From Microlunatus elymi (GTDB lineage: Bacteria > Actinomycetota > Actinomycetes > Propionibacteriales > Propionibacteriaceae), in contig NZ_CP041692.1 in the NCBI RefSeq assembly GCF_007362775.1, positions 3,162,001-3,226,000 of the forward strand: a DNA stretch of 64,000 bases. Direction: 5' to 3'. Shown here piece after piece: positions 25,893 through 35,532 of the stretch. How positions within the stretch are numbered: the stretch's first letter is position 1; every line of letters starts with the position of its first letter. The position numbers were made by a program, and so were the translations under genes. A model generated the notes under the pieces. That model saw only the letters and a list, made by a program, of their open reading frames with translations, ran no database searches and was not told where the DNA came from.

Positions 25893-27092
25893 ATGGCGAT
25901 CGGGGTGGGCACGGACATCGGATTGGTGATCGTCGCGATCGCGGTCATGATCGGCGGTTGGCGGCGCGGCGCGTTGGTCGGTGCGGGTTCGCTGGCCGGT
26001 CTGATCTGTGGCTTCCTCGTCGGCGGGCGGCTGCGGCCGATCGTCCTGGACCGGCTGACCCATGCTCACTCCAGCCTGGCCGATCATCCGGTCATCGTCT
26101 CCGCCGTGGTGTTGCTCGGCTGCGCGCTGATCCTCCAGTCGGTCGGGTACGCGATCGCGGCGGCGATCCGGCGGCGGATGGGTGACGGCATCGTGCACGG
26201 GGTCGATTCACTGGGCGGGACGGTGCTCAGTCTGTTCACCCTCGGCCTCGTGGTGTGGCTGGCTGCCGGCTTCGTCCGGACCACGCCGTTGATCACCGCC
26301 AACGAAGCGGTGACCGACTCCAAGATCATCAACGAGCTCGACCGCGCGGCCCCGATCCCGTCGGATCGGGCCATGTCCGATGTGGCGGGATTCCTTCAGG
26401 ACAACGGATTCCCGCGGGTCTTCAGCGGCGGCAACGAGAGTGGCCGGAGTGTCGATGCGCCCGATCGGACGATCCCGAAGGCGGTACGCAACGCCTCCGG
26501 TTCGGTGGTCAAGGTGCTCGCGACGGAATCGATGTGCCAGCGAGGATCCGAGGGCACCGGCTGGGTGACCACCGGCGACCGGGTGGTCACCAACGCGCAC
26601 GTTGTCGCCGGGTCCGATCGGATCGTGGTGCAGGAACGCGGGGTCGGCGACGTGCACACCGCCCGGCTGATCGCCTTCGACCCGCGCCGCGACGTGGCGG
26701 TGTTGAAGGTCGACGGACTGGACGCGGCCGCGCTGTCGACGGCGGGCCGGCTCGCTCGGGGCGATTCTGCCGTGTTGACCGGCTATCCGGGCAACGGCCC
26801 GTACACCCAGACCCCGGCGCGGGTCCGGCAGACCCTGTCGGCGGCCGGACTGGACATCTACGGCCGGCACCTGACCGAACGAGACATCTACTCGTTACGC
26901 GCGGAGGTCCGTCCGGGCGACTCCGGCGGTCCGCTGTTCGACGACCAGGGCAAGGTTGCCGGGATGGTGTTCGCCCGGTCGACCTCCGACCCCGACACCG
27001 GCTACGCGTTGACACTGAGCGAGGTCAAACCCGTACTGAAGAAGTCCGCCGCCGGCAGCACCGTCCCCGCCGGCCAGTGCATCAGCGAGTGA
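25893..27092 (+). CDS. MarP-type membrane serine protease
   Basis: A 399-residue protein with a CvpA/colicin-V-production-like N-terminus of four hydrophobic segments (residues 1-130) and a periplasmic trypsin-like protease domain. The catalytic triad is visible as His236 (TNAHVV), Asp267 (RRDVAVL) and Ser344 (RPGDSGGPL). Cys215 and Cys396 match the disulfide pair of mycobacterial MarP, and the length (397 there) and residue positions agree closely. MarP is needed for acid and oxidative stress resistance through cell-envelope processing. It lies directly convergent with dop, 13 bp away. Confidence 0.88.
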   Translation: MAIGVGTDIGLVIVAIAVMIGGWRRGALVGAGSLAGLICGFLVGGRLRPIVLDRLTHAHSSLADHPVIVSAVVLLGCALILQSVGYAIAAAIRRRMGDGIVHGVDSLGGTVLSLFTLGLVVWLAAGFVRTTPLITANEAVTDSKIINELDRAAPIPSDRAMSDVAGFLQDNGFPRVFSGGNESGRSVDAPDRTIPKAVRNASGSVVKVLATESMCQRGSEGTGWVTTGDRVVTNAHVVAGSDRIVVQERGVGDVHTARLIAFDPRRDVAVLKVDGLDAAALSTAGRLARGDSAVLTGYPGNGPYTQTPARVRQTLSAAGLDIYGRHLTERDIYSLRAEVRPGDSGGPLFDDQGKVAGMVFARSTSDPDTGYALTLSEVKPVLKKSAAGSTVPAGQCISE

Positions 27093-27105
27093 ACCCGCTG
27101 CAACC

Positions 27106-28641
27106 TCAGTGGCCGAGCGCCTCGAACAGGTCAGCCACGGTGTCGCTGTTGTCGAGCAACTCCTTGACCTGTGCGCTGGTGCCGCGGAGCGGGTCGAGCA
27201 GCGGAATCCGTTGCAGGGCAGGCCATCCGGGGATGTCCAAGATCACCGAGTCCCAGGATGCGGCCACCACTGCCGAGCCGAATTTCTCCATCACCCGGCC
27301 GCGGAAGTAGGCCCGGGTGTCGGTCGGCGGATCGGTCCGCGCCGCCGCGATCTGATCATCGTCGACCAGCCGGCGCATCTTGCCGCGAGCGACCAGGGCA
27401 CTGTAGAGGCTGCGCCGCGGATCGACATCGGCGTACTGCAAGTCGATCAAGGAAAGCTTGGCCGAGTCCCAACCAAGATCATCACGATCCCGATAGGACT
27501 GCAGCAGCTTGAGCTTGGCCACCCAGTCCAGCTGATCGGCCAGCAGCATCGGATCGGTACGCAGCGTGTCCAGCACTCGCTGCCAACGCTCGAGAATGTC
27601 CTGCCATTCGATGATCATCTCTTCGCTGGTGCCGTCGCTGCCGGGCTCCTGCTCCCCCACCCACTTGCGGCAGGCCAACAGGTAGGCCTCCTGGACGTCG
27701 ACCGCGGTCAGCTGCCGTCCGTCGGCCATCGCCAGCACCCGCGAACACTCAAGATCACGACTGACCTGCTGCATCGCCGGCACCGGATGTGCCAGTCGAA
27801 GATCATCTTCCAGCCGGCCGGCTTCGATCACGTGCAACGCCAACGCCGCCGTGCCGACCTTCAGATAGGTGGAGATCTCGCTCAGGTTGGCGTCCCCGGT
27901 GATCACGTGCAGCCGGCGGTAGCGACCGGCGTCGGCATGCGGTTCGTCCCGGGTGTTGATGATCGGCCGGTTCAGCGTGGTCTCCAGGCCGACCTCGGCC
28001 TCGAAGAAGTCGGCCCGCTGGCCGAGCTGGAAACCGGGCGTCTCACTGTTCTGACCGATGCCGACCCGGCCGGCTCCGGTGAAGACCTGCCGGGTGACCA
28101 GGAACGGGCTGAACTGGCGGATGATCCGGTCGAACGGGGTCCGCCGATCCAGCAGATAGTTCTCATGGGTCCCGTACGAGACACCCTTGCCGTCGGTGTT
28201 GTTCTTGTACAGCCGGACGGGTCGGCCCAGCCGTCGGGCGGCCTCCTGACCGGCGATCGCCATCACCAGGTCGCCGGCCCGGTCGTAGGCGACCACGGCC
28301 CGGGCACTGGTCACCTCGGGACCGGAATACTCCGGATGAGCATGATCAACATAGAGCCGGGCGCCGTTGGTGAGCACGATGTTGGCCATCCCGAGGTCGG
28401 AGTCGGTCAGCTGATCGGGATGGGCCTGCTCGCGGCTGACCTCGTAGCCGCGGATGTCGCGCAGCGGCGTCTCCGACTCGTAGTCCCAGCCGGGCTCCCG
28501 GCCGGTCATCGACCCGTACGCCTTCACCACGTGGTTGGACAGCTGCATCGGGTGCAGTTCCTCGCCGGCGGGCTCGCCCAGCGCGGAGATCCCGTACTCG
28601 GTCTCGATCCCCAACACTCTGCGATTGCTCACCTCAGCCAT
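27106..28641 (-). CDS. dop: Pup deamidase/depupylase
   Basis: Dop deamidates the C-terminal glutamine of Pup and removes Pup from tagged proteins. The 511-residue protein begins with RRVLGIETEYGI and has the catalytic Asp99 in ARLYVDHAHPEYS. The Dop-specific loop (residues about 45-85, before TNGARLY) is present, and the VDHAHPEY form distinguishes it from the ligase PafA. It is separated from pup by two plus-strand genes. No pafA or ATPase gene is in the window. Confidence 0.95.
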   Translation of the reverse strand: MAEVSNRRVLGIETEYGISALGEPAGEELHPMQLSNHVVKAYGSMTGREPGWDYESETPLRDIRGYEVSREQAHPDQLTDSDLGMANIVLTNGARLYVDHAHPEYSGPEVTSARAVVAYDRAGDLVMAIAGQEAARRLGRPVRLYKNNTDGKGVSYGTHENYLLDRRTPFDRIIRQFSPFLVTRQVFTGAGRVGIGQNSETPGFQLGQRADFFEAEVGLETTLNRPIINTRDEPHADAGRYRRLHVITGDANLSEISTYLKVGTAALALHVIEAGRLEDDLRLAHPVPAMQQVSRDLECSRVLAMADGRQLTAVDVQEAYLLACRKWVGEQEPGSDGTSEEMIIEWQDILERWQRVLDTLRTDPMLLADQLDWVAKLKLLQSYRDRDDLGWDSAKLSLIDLQYADVDPRRSLYSALVARGKMRRLVDDDQIAAARTDPPTDTRAYFRGRVMEKFGSAVVAASWDSVILDIPGWPALQRIPLLDPLRGTSAQVKELLDNSDTVADLFEALGH

Positions 28642-28675
28642 GGGGTCGAGCCTAATTCAGGGATGCCGGGCCCGG

Positions 28676-29269
28676 TCAGACAGGACAACCACCCGGCCAT
28701 GCCACCGCGTAGCTCAGCGACTGCTCATGCAGATCGTTGCTGATGTCGAGCTGCACCGAGACGTCGCCGGACCCCGATCGGTGCGGTGCCGACAGGGAAT
28801 ACAGCAGCGGCGACGTGCCACCGCCGGCCGCGTAGAACGCGTCCGCGGCTGCAATCCCACGATCGACCGACTCCTTCGGCACGCCGAGCGGTACGGTCGC
28901 CAGCAGGTCGCTTCGAAGCTGCCCACGGGTTCGTGGTACGCCGTCGACCTCGAGACTCTGCCCGTCCTTGCTGCACGTCACGTTCAGATACCGGGCAGCA
29001 AGCTCGACGGCATGTCCCTGGTGCACGAACGTGACCGTGAACGGCTGACGGTCGGGAGCTCCGTACGAGACGATGCTGTCGTCGGCGCCCAACCGCAGCT
29101 CGGTCCGACCCGGCCGATCGCCGGAGTCCAGCCGGAACCGATGCCCGGCCAGGACTGCGGCTGCGGCTTGTTCGTGGGCCGACGGGTCCCGGTTGATCTG
29201 AATCGTGCATCCCGCCGCGAGCAGGCAGCTCAGGCCCACCACGATCAACACCCAAGGACTGCGCGCCAT
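28676..29269 (-). CDS. Predicted lipoprotein of unknown function
   Basis: A 197-residue exported protein. The N-terminus has Arg, a hydrophobic stretch and a lipobox ending LLAAGC, so it is probably lipid-anchored outside the membrane. The rest is a soluble domain with two more cysteines (TCSKDG and GGCPV at the end) and no recognised family. ATG 29269 has a GGGGGAG site 4-5 nt upstream; a GTG at 29287 would lie upstream of that site. It is downstream of no obvious partner and reads toward dop. Confidence 0.65.
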   Translation of the reverse strand: MARSPWVLIVVGLSCLLAAGCTIQINRDPSAHEQAAAAVLAGHRFRLDSGDRPGRTELRLGADDSIVSYGAPDRQPFTVTFVHQGHAVELAARYLNVTCSKDGQSLEVDGVPRTRGQLRSDLLATVPLGVPKESVDRGIAAADAFYAAGGGTSPLLYSLSAPHRSGSGDVSVQLDISNDLHEQSLSYAVAWPGGCPV

Positions 29270-29535
29270 CCGTCTCCCCCACTCCACAACGCCGGTCTGC
29301 GAATCCGACCGGAAGCCGCCGCAACCCGGACTCGCGCACCATGGTCGCAGGCCGCCGGGGCGTACCGAGCCGGAGCCGGCGTGAGCCCGAACACACCCGG
29401 GCCGATCCAGTACGACGATGCTCGGAGCACCCCGGGACCAACGGTCCGACCAGTCCGATTACCGAGTCCGGAGCGCCAGCGAATCGCTAGTGTCAAGATC
29501 GGCGATGAATGCGGGTCCTGATCCCAGGAGCAGAC

Positions 29536-30954
29536 ATGGCAACTCACGCGCAGGACGACGGCAACAGTCCGATCCACGGGCGACGAGGTTTCCGAGAGCA
29601 CGTCGACCCGTTCCATTTCCCGGACGGCAGCATCGCGCCGGACGAGGCGTACGAACTACTGCGCACCGACCTGATGCTGGACGGCCGGGAGACTCTCAAC
29701 CTGGCCTCGTTCGTGACCACCTGGATGGAGCCGCAGGCCGAGGCGTTGATCCACGCCACCCTGGCCAAGAACCACATCGACCACGAGGAGTATCCGGCGG
29801 CCGCCCTGGTCGAGGAGACCTGCGTACACATGCTCGGCGACCTGTTCCATGCCCCCGACCCGACCAAGGTGGTCGGTGTCGGCACGATCGGGTCGTCCGA
29901 GGCGATCATGCTCGGGTTGCTCGCGCACAAACGCTCATGGCGGCATCGCCGGGAGGCGGCCGGACTGCCCGCCGATCGTCCCAATGTGGTGTTCGGCGCC
30001 GAGACCCACGTGGTGTGGGACAAGTTCGCCAACTACTTCGACGTCGAGATGCGCAAGATCCCGATGCGCCCGGACCGTTACGTGATCACCGCCGACGAGG
30101 TGGAGGAACGGCTGGACGAGAACACGATCGCCGTCGGCGCGGTGCTCGGCACCACGTTCATCGGCGAGTCGGATCCGATCGAGGAGATCGACACGATGCT
30201 CGGCCGCCTCAAGCGGGAACGCGGCTGGGACATTCCGCTGCATGTCGACGGTGCCAGCGGCGGCTTCATCGCGCCGTTCGCCGAACCGGAGCGGGCCTGG
30301 GACTTCCGGCTCGAGCAGGTCGCATCCATCAACGTCTCCGGTCACAAGTACGGCCTGGTCTATCCCGGTGTGGGATGGCTGATCTTCCGCGACGCCTCCA
30401 AACTCCCCGAGGACCTGGTGTTCAGCGTGAACTACCTGGGCGGCGCACAGCCGACGTACACGTTCAACTTCTCCCGCGGCACGGCGATGATCCAGGCCCA
30501 GATGTATTCGTTCCTCCGGCTCGGGCGGGCCGGCTACACGGCGATCGTGGCCAACCTGATGGCCAACGCCCGACATCTGAACGAGAGCCTGGCCGCGACC
30601 GGGCGGTACGAGATCCTCAATCCCGGGCTGGCCGAGCCGGTGGTCACCTTCCGGCTGACGGGCGATCCCGGCTTCGACGTCTACCATCTGGCCGCACGGC
30701 TGCGGGAGAACGGCTGGATCGTGCCGGCGTACAGCCTGCCGCCGGACGCGGAGGCGGTGCACTTGATGCGGATCGTCGTCCGGCTCGACCTGAGCCGGCG
30801 GATGATCGACCTGCTGCTGCGGGACCTGGCCAAGGCGTACGACGACCTGGCCGCCGAACGCCCGACCGAGCGTCGGGAACGCAAGCCGGACCTGTGGACG
30901 GCACCGCAGAAGTCGGCGGCGCACAGCAAGGCCCGGACCGGCCTCGTTCGCTGA
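29536..30954 (+). CDS. gadB: Glutamate decarboxylase
   Basis: A PLP enzyme that decarboxylates glutamate to GABA, consuming a proton. The 472-residue protein has the group II decarboxylase features: TIGSSEAIMLG near residue 117, HVDGASGG with Asp238, and the PLP lysine Lys271 in NVSGHKYG. The N-terminal extension and a C-terminal basic tail are present. AGGAG lies 6 nt before the ATG. No gadC antiporter is adjacent, so it may serve GABA metabolism rather than acid resistance. It is close to the MarP-type protease, also linked to acid stress in relatives. Confidence 0.94.
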   Translation: MATHAQDDGNSPIHGRRGFREHVDPFHFPDGSIAPDEAYELLRTDLMLDGRETLNLASFVTTWMEPQAEALIHATLAKNHIDHEEYPAAALVEETCVHMLGDLFHAPDPTKVVGVGTIGSSEAIMLGLLAHKRSWRHRREAAGLPADRPNVVFGAETHVVWDKFANYFDVEMRKIPMRPDRYVITADEVEERLDENTIAVGAVLGTTFIGESDPIEEIDTMLGRLKRERGWDIPLHVDGASGGFIAPFAEPERAWDFRLEQVASINVSGHKYGLVYPGVGWLIFRDASKLPEDLVFSVNYLGGAQPTYTFNFSRGTAMIQAQMYSFLRLGRAGYTAIVANLMANARHLNESLAATGRYEILNPGLAEPVVTFRLTGDPGFDVYHLAARLRENGWIVPAYSLPPDAEAVHLMRIVVRLDLSRRMIDLLLRDLAKAYDDLAAERPTERRERKPDLWTAPQKSAAHSKARTGLVR

Positions 30955-30987
30955 ACCGCACAGCGGTGACCGGCCCGTCGCCGGCGT

Positions 30988-31404
30988 TCAGCGCCCTTCG
31001 TGCCGCGGCGATCCCGCGGTGACGGTGTGCCGGGCACGGGCGCGCAGGACCGCGCGCGCCACCACCCGCCAGCCGATGAGCAGGATGCCCAGGCTGATGA
31101 AGGCGACGATCCAGAACGGCCAGGCCGCGGTGTCGCCGCTGAGCATCCGCAGCACCATCCCGAGCACCACCGTGGTCACCCAGACGATCACCGAAGTGGT
31201 CCACGAGTAGGGACTCCGGTTGCCGCCGGAGCGCTTCGGCAGTACGGCCGCGATCAGTGATCCGACCACCGTGGCGGCCAGATACGGCCAGGCTGTTCCC
31301 AACACGTCCACGAAGGTGTTCGCCTCGTCGTGACTGCGCCGCCCGACCAGCGCGAACAACAGCACCGCCACCACGTCGATCCCGACCGCAACCCCGAGTC
31401 TCAC
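30988..31404 (-). CDS. DUF3054 family membrane protein
   Basis: A 138-residue protein with four hydrophobic segments: VDVVAVLLFALVG at the start, followed by AWPYLAATVVGSLIAA, WTTSVIVWVTTVVLGM and FWIVAFISLGILLIGW. The FALVGRRSHDE pattern near the N-terminus is typical for DUF3054, whose function is not known. GTG 31404 is chosen because it directly precedes helix 1; the frame extends further upstream without family-like sequence. It ends 33 bp from gadB, convergent. Confidence 0.75.
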   Translation of the reverse strand: MRLGVAVGIDVVAVLLFALVGRRSHDEANTFVDVLGTAWPYLAATVVGSLIAAVLPKRSGGNRSPYSWTTSVIVWVTTVVLGMVLRMLSGDTAAWPFWIVAFISLGILLIGWRVVARAVLRARARHTVTAGSPRHEGR

Positions 31405-31480
31405 AATCGACCACCCTACGTCCTCAGGTCGGGACCGTGCGCCCGGCCCGGGTGGAGGGCTCGCCCATGACGGACCCCGG

Positions 31481-31494
31481 CGATAACGTTCCCA
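31481..31494. promoter_or_regulatory. LacI-family operator-like site upstream of GH51 gene
   Basis: CGATAACGTTCCCA matches the palindromic pattern TGnnAACGTTnnCA at 9 of 10 fixed positions, about 120 bp before the arabinofuranosidase start. Such sites are bound by LacI-type sugar regulators. No LacI gene is in the window. Confidence 0.45.
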
Positions 31495-31615
31495 TATCGG
31501 CGACAACGACTGATTGTGCCCGGCGCCCATGATCGCTACGTTTCCGGCTTACAACGATGTAGGCGAACGGTCCCCTCCATCGCCTTCTTGATCAACGATG
31601 ATCGGAGTCCGCCGC

Positions 31616-33142
31616 ATGCCCCAAAGCAGGCTTGTGCTCGATCCCGAGTTCACGATCGGCCCAGTCCCTCGCCGTCTGTTCGGTTCGTTCGTCGAGCACA
31701 TGGGTCGCTGTGTCTACAGCGGCATCTACGAACCTGACCATCCGTCCGCCGACGCCGCAGGATTTCGCGGCGATGTGCTCGACCTGTCCCGCGAACTCGG
31801 GCCGACCGTCGTTCGCTATCCCGGGGGCAACTTCGTTTCCGGCTACCGCTGGGAGGACGGCGTCGGCCCTCGCGACCAACGCCCCGAACGATTGGATCTG
31901 GCCTGGCGATCACGCGAACCCAACGCCGTCGGCATCCACGAGTTCGACGGCTGGGCTCGCGCCCTGGACACCGAGGTGATGATGGCGGTCAACCTCGGCA
32001 CCCGCGGCATCCAGGAGGCCTGCGACCTGCTCGAGTACACCAATCACCCCGCCGGCAGCTACTGGTCCGATCGCCGAATCGCCAACGGTGCTTCCGAACC
32101 CTTCGGGTATCGGCTCTGGTGTCTCGGCAACGAGATGGACGGGCCCTGGCAGATCGGCCACAAGACCGCCGACGAGTACGGCCGGCTGGCGGCCGAGACC
32201 GCACGAGCGATGCGGCTCGTCGATCCGGACATCGAACTCGTCGCCTGCGGTTCGTCCAATGCGCAGATGCCCACCTTCGGGGATTGGGAAGCCGCGGTGC
32301 TGCGACACGCCTACGACGACGTCGACTACATCTCGCTGCACGTCTACTACCAGGCCGACGAGGACGACCCGGACAGCTACCTGGCCTCGGCCATGGACAT
32401 GGACCAGTTCATCGAGGGCGTGGTCGCGACCGTCGACGCGGAGAAAGCCCGCGGCCGGCACCGTACGGCGGTCGACCTGTCGTTCGACGAGTGGAACGTG
32501 GTGCGAGCCGGCGCCGAGGACGAACGGCCGGACCGACGGCCGTGGGCACTGCATCCGCGCCTCGGTGAGAGCGAGTACACCGTCGCCGACGCGGTCGTGG
32601 TGGGGACCATGCTCAACTCGCTGCTGCGGCACGGCGACCGCGTCACCATCGGCTGCCAGGCCCAGTTGGTCAACGTCCTCGGCCTGATCCGCTCCGAGGA
32701 GGGCGGGGACGCCTGGAAGCAGAGCATCGCCCATCCGTTCGAGCAGATGCGTCGGCTGGCGCGCGGACAGATCCTGCGCGTCGCGGCGACCGGCGATCGC
32801 CGCGACACCAGGCGATTCACCGACGTTCCGATCGTGGATGCGGCCGCCACCTTCGAGGAATCATCCGGCAGTGCTGCCGTCTTCCTGGCCAACCGCAGCA
32901 GGTCAGAGACCGCCGACGTCACCGTCGAGTGCGGCCAGCTCGGCGTCCGGCGACTCCGCAGTGCCGGCTGCTTGTCGCTCCCGGACGGATCGGCTGCCAC
33001 GCTGACCAATCGCGACCGGCACGACGCCGTCGGTCCCCAGCCGTTCGACCGAGCCGACCTCCGTGACGGCGCGGTCACCGCTCAACTGCCGCCCCTGTCC
33101 TGGACCGTTCTGGAACTGGATTCCGGACCGGATCTGCCCTGA
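31616..33142 (+). CDS. GH51 alpha-L-arabinofuranosidase
   Basis: A 508-residue intracellular glycosidase predicted to release L-arabinose from arabino-oligosaccharides. Key points: FGSFVEHMGRCVYSGIYEP at the N-terminus, the acid/base Glu173 in CLGNEMDG, and the nucleophile Glu292 in FDEWNV. A C-terminal beta-sandwich follows. No signal peptide. ATG 31616 has GGAG 8 nt upstream; an ATG 18 bp earlier is less well placed. It heads a run with an ABC sugar importer, which fits uptake of short arabinosides followed by cleavage inside. Confidence 0.93.
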   Translation: MPQSRLVLDPEFTIGPVPRRLFGSFVEHMGRCVYSGIYEPDHPSADAAGFRGDVLDLSRELGPTVVRYPGGNFVSGYRWEDGVGPRDQRPERLDLAWRSREPNAVGIHEFDGWARALDTEVMMAVNLGTRGIQEACDLLEYTNHPAGSYWSDRRIANGASEPFGYRLWCLGNEMDGPWQIGHKTADEYGRLAAETARAMRLVDPDIELVACGSSNAQMPTFGDWEAAVLRHAYDDVDYISLHVYYQADEDDPDSYLASAMDMDQFIEGVVATVDAEKARGRHRTAVDLSFDEWNVVRAGAEDERPDRRPWALHPRLGESEYTVADAVVVGTMLNSLLRHGDRVTIGCQAQLVNVLGLIRSEEGGDAWKQSIAHPFEQMRRLARGQILRVAATGDRRDTRRFTDVPIVDAAATFEESSGSAAVFLANRSRSETADVTVECGQLGVRRLRSAGCLSLPDGSAATLTNRDRHDAVGPQPFDRADLRDGAVTAQLPPLSWTVLELDSGPDLP

Positions 33143-33211
33143 GACCTACTCCCCCCTCGCACCATCTCAGACGCACCATCTCAGACCATCCCCAACCCCG
33201 AAGGATGTCCC

Positions 33212-34582
33212 ATGTCAAAGACGACTCGACCCGGTCTTCCTGCCGAGAATCTCAGCCCGCGCGGCATCTCCCGCCGGAGCCTGCTTGGCGGCACAGCCGC
33301 GGCAGCGACCGCCCTCGCCCTCGGCGCCTGTTCCCCCGGTTCGGCCGGCACGCCCGGCGCTCAGAAGTCCGTCGCCGGCGGTGGCGGCTCGGAAGGTTAC
33401 GACGGTCCGGCCGTCTCGCTTGCCTTCTGGAACGGACTCACCGGCGGTGACGGCCCGATCATGCGGAAGCTGATCGACGAGTTCAACTCCCAACACGACA
33501 ACATCAAGGTCAGCATGACCGCGATCGCCTGGGCCGAGTACTTCCAGAAGCTGCCGGCCGCGGTCAGCAACGGCAAGGCGCCCGAGATCGGTCTGATGCA
33601 CGCCGATGACCTCGCCACCAACGCCGCCCGTCAGGTCATCATCCCGATGGACGACGTCGCCTCGGCACTCAAGCTCACCGAGAACGACTTCCCCACCATC
33701 GCGTGGAAGGGCGGCCTCTACCAGGGCAAGCGTTACGGCATCCCGCTCGACGTCCATCCCGCCGGCCTCTTCTACAACAAGAACGTCCTGGAGAAGGTCG
33801 GGGCAGATCCGGAGAAGCCGCCGACGACCGGGGACGAGCTGATGGCGATCCTCGACAAGTGCAAGTCCAAGGGCGTCCACGGCATGTGGACCTCCGCGCT
33901 CAGCGTCAACGGCCTGGAGTCGCAGACCCTCGTCTACCAGTACGGCGGAAAGATGGTCAACGACGACGGCATGTCCGTCGGCTTCGCCGAGCAGCCCGGC
34001 GCCGACGCGATCAACTGGTGGAAGGGACTGATCGACAAGGGTCACAGCCCGAAGAATGCCGCTGCCGACGGCAACTTCGTCTCGTTCACCAACGACAAGG
34101 CCGCGTTCATGATCAACGGGCCGTGGAATACGACTCCGCTGAACGCGATCAAGAAGTTGAAGTGGGGTGCCGCGCCGGTGCCGAACATCGGCGGCACCCA
34201 GGCGGTGTGGGCGGGCTCGCACCAGTTCGTGCTGCCGCGTCAGTTGAAGACCGACGAGAACAAGGCCGTCGCCTCCCGGGTGTTCGTCAACTGGATCTCA
34301 CAGCAGTCGATGGGCTGGGCGGACGCCGGCATGGTTCCGGCGCGCAACTCGGTCCGCGAGGATCCCGAATTCCAGACCAAGGGCGCAGTGCTCGAATTCG
34401 CCAAGCAGCTCGACTACATCCACTTCGTGCCCCCGATCGCGGGTGTGAACGACGTCCTGCCGGAGTGGACGACGGCGACCAGCGAGGCGATGCTGGGCAA
34501 GAAGGAGGTCCAGGCGGCGCTGGATCAGGCCAAGGAGCGGGCGAACAAGATCTTGGTCTCGAACAACAAGAAGTACGGATGA
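33212..34582 (+). CDS. ABC sugar importer, substrate-binding lipoprotein (Tat type)
   Basis: A 456-residue extracellular binding protein of the family 1 type. The signal has twin arginines at 21-22 (SRRSLLGG), a hydrophobic stretch and lipobox LGAC with Cys40, so it should be exported folded by Tat and then lipidated. The mature domain has the usual LAFWNGLTGGDG start and a conserved KYGIPLD-like motif (KRYGIPLDVHP). AAGGA lies 8 nt before the ATG. The substrate is inferred from the adjacent arabinofuranosidase as arabino-oligosaccharides. Confidence 0.92.
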   Translation: MSKTTRPGLPAENLSPRGISRRSLLGGTAAAATALALGACSPGSAGTPGAQKSVAGGGGSEGYDGPAVSLAFWNGLTGGDGPIMRKLIDEFNSQHDNIKVSMTAIAWAEYFQKLPAAVSNGKAPEIGLMHADDLATNAARQVIIPMDDVASALKLTENDFPTIAWKGGLYQGKRYGIPLDVHPAGLFYNKNVLEKVGADPEKPPTTGDELMAILDKCKSKGVHGMWTSALSVNGLESQTLVYQYGGKMVNDDGMSVGFAEQPGADAINWWKGLIDKGHSPKNAAADGNFVSFTNDKAAFMINGPWNTTPLNAIKKLKWGAAPVPNIGGTQAVWAGSHQFVLPRQLKTDENKAVASRVFVNWISQQSMGWADAGMVPARNSVREDPEFQTKGAVLEFAKQLDYIHFVPPIAGVNDVLPEWTTATSEAMLGKKEVQAALDQAKERANKILVSNNKKYG

Positions 34583-35532
34583 GCGCCACCGCGACCACGG
34601 CTCGTACGAAGGTCGATCCGGCCGTCGATCGGCCGGCCGGACGGCTCCGCGTGCATGCCTGGTTCACCCCGTACCTCTTCCTGTTGCCCTACCTGGCACT
34701 GCTGACGACCTTCGTCCTGGTCCCGGCGGTGTTCGGGATCTGGGTCAGCCTGCACGACTGGGACTTCATGCTGCCCAACAAACCGTTCATCGGGCTGCAG
34801 AACTACGTCGATCTGTTCACTCCCGATTCGGTGACGTTCCCGGAGTTCTGGAACGGCATGAAGGCGACCGCGATCTTCACCGTCGCGAGTGTGCCGTTCC
34901 TGGTCCTGATCCCGCTCGGCATCGCGCTGATGCTGAACCGGGTCTTCCCGGCGCGGTCACTGCTGCGGGCGATGATCTTCGCGCCGTTCGTGCTGGGCAT
35001 CGCGGTTGTCGGCGTGCTGTTCCGCTATCTGCTCGACTCCCAGTTCGGCTTGATCAACTGGTTCCTGGGCCTGTTCGGCATTCCGCCGGTCGGCTGGACG
35101 CAGACCCAGCCGTGGGCCTGGGTGGCACTGGTCGGCATGACGGTCTGGTGGACGCTGGGGTTCAACGCGGTGATCTATCTCGCCGGCCTGCAAGGGATTC
35201 CGCGCGATCAGTACGAAGCCGCCGCAATTGACGGCGCGGGCTCGTTCGCCAGATTCATCAATGTCACGCTGCCGGGGCTGCGCAACATCCTCGTCTTCAT
35301 CATCACCACCACGGTGCTGGCGAGCGCCAACATGTTCGGCCAGGCCTATCTGGTCACCAACGGCGGTCCGGGCGACAGCACCAGGACGGCGATCATGGTC
35401 ATGACTCAGGAGGGTCTGCGGGCGTTCAAGATGGGCTCCGCGACCGCGATGAGCTATCTGCTGGCGATCTGCCTGGCCGTCGTCTCGGTGATCAACTTCA
35501 TGGTGCTGCGCGAGCGGGAAGGCGGCAAATGA
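34579..35532 (+). CDS. ABC sugar importer permease 1 (MalF type)
   Basis: A 317-residue inner-membrane permease with six main helices, starting after a short cytosolic tail at HAWFTPYLFLLPYLALL. The cytosolic EAA loop is EAAAIDGAGSFARFINVTLPGL, which contacts the ATPase. The ATG overlaps the binding-protein stop by 4 bp. It forms a heterodimer with the next gene product. Confidence 0.93.
   Translation: MSATATTARTKVDPAVDRPAGRLRVHAWFTPYLFLLPYLALLTTFVLVPAVFGIWVSLHDWDFMLPNKPFIGLQNYVDLFTPDSVTFPEFWNGMKATAIFTVASVPFLVLIPLGIALMLNRVFPARSLLRAMIFAPFVLGIAVVGVLFRYLLDSQFGLINWFLGLFGIPPVGWTQTQPWAWVALVGMTVWWTLGFNAVIYLAGLQGIPRDQYEAAAIDGAGSFARFINVTLPGLRNILVFIITTTVLASANMFGQAYLVTNGGPGDSTRTAIMVMTQEGLRAFKMGSATAMSYLLAICLAVVSVINFMVLREREGGK

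Noticed and set aside
27106-28641. PafA (Pup ligase) as identity
   Set aside because: The active-site form LYVDHAHPEYS and the inserted loop before it indicate Dop.
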